Source of the DNA: UMGS1124 sp964417835
Lineage (GTDB): Bacteria; Bacillota_I; Bacilli_A; RF39; UBA660
Assembly (NCBI GenBank): GCA_964417835.1
Contig: CAYQJD010000015.1
Span: 1 to 21,885, forward strand
DNA length: 21,885 nucleotides
Direction of reading: 5' to 3'
Part shown: positions 5,796 to 11,522 of the stretch, in pieces
Numbering within the stretch: position 1 is the stretch's first letter
How the letters are laid out: each line of letters begins with the position of its first letter
Program-made: the position numbers and the translations under genes
The notes under the pieces: model-generated
Database searches by the model: none
Told to the model about the DNA's origin: nothing
Seen by the model: only the letters and a program-made list of their open reading frames with translations

Positions 5796-8673
5796 AGTTT
5801 GAAACTGTAAATGATTTTGTTTTGGAATTATTAGAATATTTAATTGTTACAAAAACTCTAAAAGTGTCTGAACTACAGTCTCCATCATCACATTCATAAG
5901 TAATAATTGATTTATTTGTAACGTCCTTACCATTAGAAGTAACAGTAACTAATCCATTTGTAAGTATTAAATTATTAAATGTTTCTTTTGTCATTGGATT
6001 TGTGCCATTTAAACTTATAGTAAATTCATTAGTATCAGAATTTGAAGTATCATTATTATTTTGATTATTATTATTGTCATTAGTATCGTTATTATTTGCA
6101 TCAGTAGATGGAGAAGTAATTCCACTTAAAGTAACAATTATACTTGTTCCAGAACTTTCACATGCTGCGTAATTTGTATATGTAGATTTTACTACAACGT
6201 CTGAATTATCAGTTATAGTACCATTATATGTATAATTTGTTTGTGTAGTTGTACCAATGTAATTTCCATTTATATAAATTGAATATGCAAGTGTGCCTAA
6301 AACACTGTTATTATATTCTATTCTTTTATTTAAATATTTATCTCCCCAATATTTATAAACATTATTGGCAAAGTAGTCAGTTAAATATGTAATATCAATA
6401 GCTTTAGGAGTTTCTATTCCTTGCCAGCTTAATGTAATGCCACTTTCCGTTTTTGTATAAGTTAAGTTTTTAGGATTTTCTAGTTGTTGAAATCTTATAG
6501 AAGTTTCAGAAGGAGTAGTACCTTTTTTAAAATATTCATTAGAAATCAAATTAGTAGGAGTGGCAGCAGATGGCAATTCTAATGGGTCAGTTTCTAATTC
6601 TATATCTGCGCTTACTACTGATGTAGGTTTTTCCCAAGTAGAATTAGTTTTTAATATTTTTGAACCAAGAATTTTACTAATTGCTCGTCTATTAGATGAC
6701 CCTTCACTTTGAGTCAAATAGTAATCTTTTGTAATTTGATTTTCATAACCATACCATAATGCAATTGAATAATCTGGAGAGTAAGTCATTTGCCATGAAT
6801 CTCCAATAACACTTCCTGTTATTCCGTTTGCTTTTTTAGCACTAGAATCTACAGTAGAAGTTCCTGTTTTACTAGCAACGTCAGTACCGCTTACTGTACC
6901 TGTAGTTACAGCACCACTTGTTACTGCATATTTTAACATCATATTTATCATATAGGCAGTTGATTCGCTCATAGCTTTTCTCTTAGTTGGTTTTACTGTA
7001 TATGTTTCATCAGAATTTGTATATTCTAATTTTGTAAAACTATAAGGTTCTATATAAGTACCGCCTCTTGCAAACGTTGCATATGCTGCAGCCATTTGAA
7101 GAGTATTTACTCCATTAAATCCCCCGATACTATGTGATTCGTTTATGTAACCATTTTCATATTCAGGTTCAATACCCAAATTTGTTACAAATTCTTTTAT
7201 TTGTTCTTGATTTAACTGCTGATAGGTATATAAAGCTGGAATATTTCTACTTTGTGCTAATGCCTGTTTTGCTGTCATAATGCCGTAATATTTATTGTCC
7301 CAGTTTTTAATACTACCCCCACTAGTGTATTTAAATGTATCATCTACGACTGTTTGGCCTGTTGACCAGTTTAGATATTCAATAGCAGGACCGTAGTCAA
7401 ATATTGGTTTTGCAGTACTTCCTGGATGTCTTTTAATTCTTGGGTCAGCTGCCAAATTTAATGATCTTTCTGTCTTTTTATTTCTTCCTGCTCCAATAGC
7501 GGCTATAGACCCATCTTTAACATCAATTACTGTCATAGCAGCTTGAACAACGTCATTTTTCCATTTGTAATCTGTATATATATTTTCTATTACGTCTTGC
7601 TTTTCTGGATCTAAAGTTGTATAAATAGTCATTGATGTAGTTGCTGGATCATTTCCTGTTCTTTTAATAACTTCTGAAACTACAGTATCAACAAATCCTT
7701 GATATTTATTCAATGTTTTTGTATTCCCTGCTAACATTGATTCTACAGTTATACTTTTTGCAAGGTCTCTTACTTCTTCAGAAATATAACCATGTCTATA
7801 CATCAAATTTAATACTTGATTTTTTCTAGTTTCTGCTAATTCTGGGTGTGAATATGGATCGTATGATCCGGGGGCTTGGAATAATCCGGCTATTAAAGCT
7901 GCTTCTGAAAGAGATATTTCATCAACACTTTTTCCAAAATAAACTTGACAAGCTTGTTCTACTCCATATGCACCGCTACCCAAATATGGAATGTTTACAT
8001 AGAACTCTAATATTTGTTCTTTTGTATATGATTTCTCAACTTTAAAAACAGACATATAAATATCAGTAAATTTTCTTATTATACCTTCGATTCCGCTATC
8101 TTCAGAACTTGTATAGGTTAGTTTTACAACTTGCATTGTTAAAGTAGACCCCCCGCCAGCATTACTATGCCCAAGTAATTGTCCAACTACAGCTTTAGAA
8201 AATCTTGCTAAGTCAACTCCATTATGTTGAAAAAATCTAGAATCTTCTGTTGCAACTATTGCATCAATTAAAACTTGCGGTAAATCTTCATATGTAACAA
8301 CCTCTCTATTTTCAGTTCCCAATCTTGCAAATTCATTTCCATTTTTATCTAATAATACGCTAGATTCTTTTTTATATAAATTTGATGTATCAAACTTAGG
8401 AGAATGTATTATTATATATAAAGTAAAAATTATTCCCAATGTAAGACACAATATAAGAAAGAGCATAAAAATAATTAGTATTTTTTGTCCAATAGAACCT
8501 TTTTTATATTTATTTTTAAGTTTATTAGCTTCATTCTTAGCAATTTTAGCATTATTTTTTATTTTTGCTTTTGTTCTTTCAGCTCCTTTATATTTATATA
8601 TATTAGTAAGTTCTAAGTCATCTTGAGTTTCTTTGGTTTTATTTTTTTTATTATTATAAGTTGTTTTTTTCAT
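5794..8673 (-). CDS. Class A penicillin-binding protein (PBP1-type, bifunctional)
   Basis: Polymerises and cross-links peptidoglycan. The 959-residue protein has a basic cytoplasmic N-terminus and one membrane anchor (about 64-90). The glycosyltransferase 51 domain follows, with EDSRFFQHNG 143-152, GGSTLTMQ 174-181 and a NIPYLGSGAYGV segment. The transpeptidase domain has STAK 419-422, SRN 475-477 and KTGT 602-605. After it come a fibronectin-III-like region (about 733-850), an Asn/Asp/Thr-rich linker (about 855-882) and a last domain (about 883-959) with two close cysteines, C928 and C933. AAGGGAG precedes the ATG. The recU stop lies 3 nt upstream, the recU-ponA order of B. subtilis, so ponA is the nearest named homologue. 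Confidence 0.95.
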   Translation of the reverse strand: MKKTTYNNKKNKTKETQDDLELTNIYKYKGAERTKAKIKNNAKIAKNEANKLKNKYKKGSIGQKILIIFMLFLILCLTLGIIFTLYIIIHSPKFDTSNLYKKESSVLLDKNGNEFARLGTENREVVTYEDLPQVLIDAIVATEDSRFFQHNGVDLARFSKAVVGQLLGHSNAGGGSTLTMQVVKLTYTSSEDSGIEGIIRKFTDIYMSVFKVEKSYTKEQILEFYVNIPYLGSGAYGVEQACQVYFGKSVDEISLSEAALIAGLFQAPGSYDPYSHPELAETRKNQVLNLMYRHGYISEEVRDLAKSITVESMLAGNTKTLNKYQGFVDTVVSEVIKRTGNDPATTSMTIYTTLDPEKQDVIENIYTDYKWKNDVVQAAMTVIDVKDGSIAAIGAGRNKKTERSLNLAADPRIKRHPGSTAKPIFDYGPAIEYLNWSTGQTVVDDTFKYTSGGSIKNWDNKYYGIMTAKQALAQSRNIPALYTYQQLNQEQIKEFVTNLGIEPEYENGYINESHSIGGFNGVNTLQMAAAYATFARGGTYIEPYSFTKLEYTNSDETYTVKPTKRKAMSESTAYMINMMLKYAVTSGAVTTGTVSGTDVASKTGTSTVDSSAKKANGITGSVIGDSWQMTYSPDYSIALWYGYENQITKDYYLTQSEGSSNRRAISKILGSKILKTNSTWEKPTSVVSADIELETDPLELPSAATPTNLISNEYFKKGTTPSETSIRFQQLENPKNLTYTKTESGITLSWQGIETPKAIDITYLTDYFANNVYKYWGDKYLNKRIEYNNSVLGTLAYSIYINGNYIGTTTQTNYTYNGTITDNSDVVVKSTYTNYAACESSGTSIIVTLSGITSPSTDANNNDTNDNNNNQNNNDTSNSDTNEFTISLNGTNPMTKETFNNLILTNGLVTVTSNGKDVTNKSIITYECDDGDCSSDTFRVFVTIKYSNNSKTKSFTVSN

Positions 8674-8676
8674 AAT

Positions 8677-9231
8677 TTATTCTCCCTTGAAATAATATTC
8701 ATTAATTACTTTTATATAGTCTAATGCGGGCATAATACCTTCTTTAATACTTAATCCTTTTTCCCTAATAAAATTATATGGAATACTTTTTCTTTTGTTT
8801 GTATTTATAAAATCTATTATTATATTCCCATCTAATAAATAATACGAATTATTAATTTTTATTATTAAAAAGCTTATACCTCCATGACTAATAACTCTTT
8901 TCATATGTGTAAGTTGATGTTCATGTAAATTAGATAATGGGAAAGAAGTTTTATTTAAAGTTTCTTTAGCATCAAAATCTATATATTTTCCTTTATATAT
9001 ACCATTATAATCTAACGTTGAAGGAATTTTATAATATCCTTCAGTTATTAAGTTTTTTTTGTAATCTACTTTACATACTAGAATTGGAGTAGGTTTTTTA
9101 TATATTAATGCAATATTGTTATTTATATAATACTCATTAGTTTCATTTAATAAATTTTCTAATTTCATACCTCTATTTTTGTATGAAATATTTCTTTTAT
9201 ATTCTTTTTTTATAGTGCCAGGATATAACAT
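8677..9231 (-). CDS. recU: Holliday junction resolvase RecU
   Basis: Structure-specific nuclease that resolves four-way junctions in recombination and chromosome segregation in Bacillota. The 184-residue protein has NRGMKLE 19-25, STLDYNG 71-77 with catalytic D74, and YIDFDAKET 83-91 with D87 and K89. The family usually has Glu rather than Asp at the FDAKET position; the change is conservative. GGISFLI (about 117-123) and the C-terminal DYI segment also fit. AAGGTGAT stands just before the ATG at 9231. It is co-transcribed with the downstream class A PBP gene (3-nt gap), whose ribosome site lies within the recU 3' end. Confidence 0.92.
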   Translation of the reverse strand: MLYPGTIKKEYKRNISYKNRGMKLENLLNETNEYYINNNIALIYKKPTPILVCKVDYKKNLITEGYYKIPSTLDYNGIYKGKYIDFDAKETLNKTSFPLSNLHEHQLTHMKRVISHGGISFLIIKINNSYYLLDGNIIIDFINTNKRKSIPYNFIREKGLSIKEGIMPALDYIKVINEYYFKGE

Positions 9232-9247
9232 TCTATCACCTTATAAA

Positions 9248-9253
9248 ATTATA
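9248..9253 (-). promoter_or_regulatory. Possible -10 element for recU
   Basis: On the - strand TATAAT lies 16 nt before the recU ATG and is followed at once by the AAGGTGAT ribosome site. No good -35 is seen 17 nt upstream (TATAGA at best). The spacing resembles the short-leader promoters of ysxC, the prepilin pair and ftsK. Confidence 0.35.
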
Positions 9254-9292
9254 TAATAAAAATAAATATATTTCTATAAATTTACTAATTAT

Positions 9293-9321
9293 TTGCATTA
9301 TTTTACATTTTTTTATATAAT
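9293..9321 (+). promoter_or_regulatory. Promoter for ysxC
   Basis: TTGCAT (9293-9298), 17-nt spacer, TATAAT (9316-9321), then 17 nt to the ysxC ATG. Transcription should start near 9328, which is the first base of the GGTGAG ribosome site, so the leader would be about 11 nt. Confidence 0.65.
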
Positions 9322-9338
9322 TATATTGGTGAGAGAAA

Positions 9339-9929
9339 ATGAAAATAGAATCCTCTGAACTTACTAATATAGCTGTAAGAACAAGTCAATATCCAGAACA
9401 AGATAAGATTGAATTTTTATTAGTAGGTAAGAGCAATGTTGGGAAAAGCAGTTTTATTAATACTATATTATGTAGAAAAAATTTTGCTCGTACCAGTTCA
9501 AAACCAGGGAAAACACAAACTTTGAATTTTTATTTAGTTAATAATAATTTCTATTTAGTAGATGTTCCAGGATATGGTTATGCAACTGTATCTAAAAGTC
9601 AGCAGAAGAAATTTGGCTTAATGATAGAAGAATATTTAACTACTAGAGAGAATTTAAAAATGGTATTTATGTTAGTAGATTTTAGACATAAACCTAGTGA
9701 AAATGATATTTTAATGTATGATTATTTAAAATATTATAATTTACCTGTTACTATAATCGCTACCAAATATGATAAAGTAAAATCTAGTTCTAGAGATAAA
9801 CAAGAAAAATTAATAAAAACAACATTAAAATTAAAAGAAAATGATAGTTTAATTTTATTCTCAAGTATTACAAAAAAAGGAAGAGAAGAAGTATATAGAA
9901 AGATTGACGAAAAACTAACTAGCAATTAG
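9339..9929 (+). CDS. ysxC: Ribosome biogenesis GTPase YsxC/EngB
   Basis: Essential TRAFAC GTPase needed for 50S subunit assembly. The 196-residue protein has G1 GKSNVGKS 30-37, G2 in PGKTQTLNFY about 56-65, G3 DVPG 75-78 with GYGYA following (an EngB hallmark) and G4 TKYD 142-145. Length is typical. It is divergent from recU and carries its own promoter and terminator, so it appears monocistronic. In many Bacilli it follows lon or clpX, which are absent here. Confidence 0.95.
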   Translation: MKIESSELTNIAVRTSQYPEQDKIEFLLVGKSNVGKSSFINTILCRKNFARTSSKPGKTQTLNFYLVNNNFYLVDVPGYGYATVSKSQQKKFGLMIEEYLTTRENLKMVFMLVDFRHKPSENDILMYDYLKYYNLPVTIIATKYDKVKSSSRDKQEKLIKTTLKLKENDSLILFSSITKKGREEVYRKIDEKLTSN

Positions 9930-9936
9930 TTTTTTT
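9910..9936 (+). terminator. Rho-independent terminator of ysxC
   Basis: AAAAACTAA (9910-9918) pairs with TTAGTTTTT (9926-9934) around a 7-nt loop and continues into a T run. The stem begins inside the last ysxC codons and includes the TAG stop. Confidence 0.7.
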
Positions 9937-9937
9937 C

Positions 9938-9966
9938 TTGAACTTAAATATAAAATGTTTTATATT
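9938..9966 (+). promoter_or_regulatory. Promoter for the prepilin pair
   Basis: TTGAAC (9938-9943), 17-nt spacer, TATATT (9961-9966), then 17 nt to the ATG at 9984. A second TATAAT at 9967-9972 directly follows but lacks a spaced -35. The AAGGTGAT ribosome site (9973-9980) would sit at the very 5' end of the transcript. Confidence 0.5.
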
Positions 9967-9983
9967 TATAATAAGGTGATTAT

Positions 9984-10421
9984 ATGAATCATAAAGGGTT
10001 TACTTTAGTTGAACTTTTAGCCGTTATAGTTTTATTAGGAATTATAATAACTATTACTGGAACTGGTGTAATGACTGCGAATAAGACTGCTCGAGAAAAA
10101 ATTTATAAAAATAAAATATCTAATATAGAAGATGCAGCAATATTATATGCTCAAGATAATAAAACAAAATTTTCTAATGAAACTTGCATTATAGATAGTG
10201 TTACGAATTGCAAAGAAAATAGTGTTTGCTATTGTTATAAAGATGAAATCAGTGTATCTGTTTTAATAAATGAGGGATATATTAAAGGAGATAATGATTC
10301 TAATTTAATAATTGATCCACGTGATGAAAAAAAAGATTTAAATGATTGTAAAATAAAAATATATAAAAAATATAATAAAATTTATTCTTTTGTAATAAAT
10401 GAAGGTGTATGTAATGAATAA
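9984..10421 (+). CDS. Type IV prepilin-like protein 1 (class III/GspG-like N-terminus)
   Basis: The 145-residue protein begins MNHKGFTLVELLAVIVLLG. The prepilin peptidase site lies between G5 and F6, the conserved Glu is at position 5 of the mature protein (E10), and one hydrophobic helix follows to about residue 29. The globular part has six cysteines (in NETC, TNCKENSVCYC, DLNDC and GVCNE contexts), suggesting disulfides outside the membrane. Known: such proteins are assembled by a PilB/GspE ATPase and PilC/GspF platform after PilD cleavage; none of these genes is in the window. It overlaps the next gene by 8 nt, and the two are clear paralogues. Confidence 0.85.
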   Translation: MNHKGFTLVELLAVIVLLGIIITITGTGVMTANKTAREKIYKNKISNIEDAAILYAQDNKTKFSNETCIIDSVTNCKENSVCYCYKDEISVSVLINEGYIKGDNDSNLIIDPRDEKKDLNDCKIKIYKKYNKIYSFVINEGVCNE

Positions 10422-10854
10422 TAAAAAGGGCTTTACTTTAGTTGAACTTTTAGCAGTAATAGTTCTTTTAGGACTTATAATTAGTATTGGAGTACCGGGG
10501 GTTATGAAAATAAGTGAAAAAATGAAATCTAAATCTTTAAATACTAAAATAGATATTGTAGAGTCAGCTGCAGTTTTATGGGGACAAGATAATAAGACAT
10601 TACTTCAAGCTGAACCCAAAGAAGAGTGTTATTATGAAAAAGATAGCAACAATATGTATAGTTGTAATAAAATATCTGTAGAAAAATTAATAGAAGAAGA
10701 TTTCTTAGATGGTGATTCTAATGGTAAGTCTTTTATAAATCCTAAAAATAATAAAGATTTAGCAAGCGATGAAGATTGTAAGGTTCACGTTTATAAAAAA
10801 AATAATAGAGTATATGCTTATTTTGGAACAGAAACATGTAAATCTTTAGAATAA
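10414..10854 (+). CDS. Type IV prepilin-like protein 2
   Basis: The 146-residue paralogue of the previous gene starts MNNKKGFTLVELLAVIVLLG, with cleavage expected between G6 and F7 and Glu at mature position 5 (E11). It shares the ESAAVLWGQDNKT helix region (EDAAILYAQDNKT in copy 1) and a C-terminal (D/N)DCK.(H/I)(V/I)YKK block ending near a last cysteine. It has four cysteines instead of six. I chose ATG 10414, with AAGGTG at 10402-10407, over the in-frame ATG at 10399, which would add five residues before the short signal. Its start lies inside gene 1, indicating translational coupling and perhaps a fixed ratio of the two pilins. Confidence 0.85.
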   Translation: MNNKKGFTLVELLAVIVLLGLIISIGVPGVMKISEKMKSKSLNTKIDIVESAAVLWGQDNKTLLQAEPKEECYYEKDSNNMYSCNKISVEKLIEEDFLDGDSNGKSFINPKNNKDLASDEDCKVHVYKKNNRVYAYFGTETCKSLE

Positions 10855-10937
10855 TAAGGCTTATTTAATAAATGCAAGATAATTAGAAATAACGAATATG
10901 CAGGTTGATTTATATATTATACTTTCTTAAAAAGTGC
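10855..10937. other. Gap with no supported feature
   Basis: Between the prepilin stop and the leuS promoter only very weak hairpins are seen (AATAA-GGC-TTATT at 10853-10865; ACTTT/AAAGT near 10921-10935). No coding frame or clear terminator for the prepilin pair was found. Confidence 0.4.
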
Positions 10938-10966
10938 TTGTATTTTTTTTAGAAGTTTAATATAAT
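10938..10966 (+). promoter_or_regulatory. Promoter of the T-box/leuS operon
   Basis: TTGTAT (10938-10943) and TATAAT (10961-10966) with a 17-nt spacer. Predicted start of transcription is about 10973, at the 5' edge of T-box stem I. Confidence 0.65.
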
Positions 10967-10972
10967 AGGTTC

Positions 10973-11161
10973 ATACATATGAAGAAAGAGTATTAGTAAG
11001 TATAAATATTCAAAAGAAAGTTAGTGGTTGATGAAAACTAATAATATTTTACTTATGAACTTGCTTTTGGATGTTATTAGGGTGATTTCTATATAAATTT
11101 AAGAGATAAAAATTAGGTGGTACCACGTAAGACTTACGTCCTTTGGATTAAGTTTTTTTTT
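10973..11161 (+). promoter_or_regulatory. Leucine T-box riboswitch (transcription attenuator)
   Basis: The T-box core AGGTGGTACCACG is at 11115-11127. AGG pairs with CCT and ACGTAA with TTACGT (loop GAC), leaving the 7-nt TGGTACC bulge, which is the textbook antiterminator. The competing terminator pairs ACTTA-C-GTCC (11132-11141, one bulged C) with GGATTAAGT (11145-11153), followed by nine T. In stem I, AGTA-type sequence (about 10988-10998), an apical GGTTGATGAAAAC (11026-11038) and a TTAGT/ACTAA helix fit the class. The likely specifier is CTT (Leu) at 11060-11062, in GAACTTG. The U in UGGU would pair with the A73 discriminator of tRNA-Leu. Uncharged tRNA-Leu should therefore turn on the downstream membrane protein gene and leuS. 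Confidence 0.9.
11132..11161 (+). terminator. T-box terminator hairpin
   Basis: Nine-pair stem with one bulged C and a TTT loop, then T9. It is mutually exclusive with the antiterminator because TTACGTCC takes part in both. The GGAGG ribosome site of the next gene begins one base after the T run. Confidence 0.75.
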
Positions 11162-11171
11162 GGAGGATTTT

Positions 11172-11522
11172 ATGGATAGTTTATTATTATTTTTAATATC
11201 TTATATAGTATTATTTATATTATATTTTATATTTTTTTATCTTTATGGATTAAAGAAAAAAAGTATTTTAAATAGTATGCAAGTGGAATTTATTAAAATA
11301 AAGTTTGAAATTAAAGAGAAAGATTTAAATCCAAAAAGTATTGGAATAATAATATGTTTCATTGATCCTTTAATAATAAGTTTAAGTGGGACAATTTCTT
11401 CTTTACCTAAATGGAATTATGTTTTAGAGATACTTTTAGGTTTTGTTATATTAGTTGCATTAATATATAGTTTTTATGAAATATTAGGTAGAATTATAAA
11501 AAGAAAGGTTGATAAGAAATGA
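11172..11522 (+). CDS. Small three-TM membrane protein encoded between the T-box and leuS
   Basis: The 116-residue protein has predicted membrane segments at about 3-25, 56-75 and 83-105. A charged stretch lies between the first two (GLKKKS, then VEFIKIKFEIKEKDLNPK), and the basic tail is RIIKRKVDKK. ATG 11172 follows GGAGG (11162-11166); an in-frame TTG at 11160 would lie in the terminator T run and is rejected. It is the first gene after the leucine T-box and overlaps leuS by 4 nt (ATGA), so both are made under the same control. I recall similar unnamed proteins in uncultured low-GC bacteria but know of no function. Positively charged loops suggest N-out/C-in topology; this is inference. 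Confidence 0.75.
   Translation: MDSLLLFLISYIVLFILYFIFFYLYGLKKKSILNSMQVEFIKIKFEIKEKDLNPKSIGIIICFIDPLIISLSGTISSLPKWNYVLEILLGFVILVALIYSFYEILGRIIKRKVDKK

Noticed and set aside
9984..10500. Near-identical pilin N-termini as a DNA repeat or mobile feature
   Set aside because: The similarity is explained by conserved prepilin signal sequences in paralogous genes; flanking DNA is not repeated.
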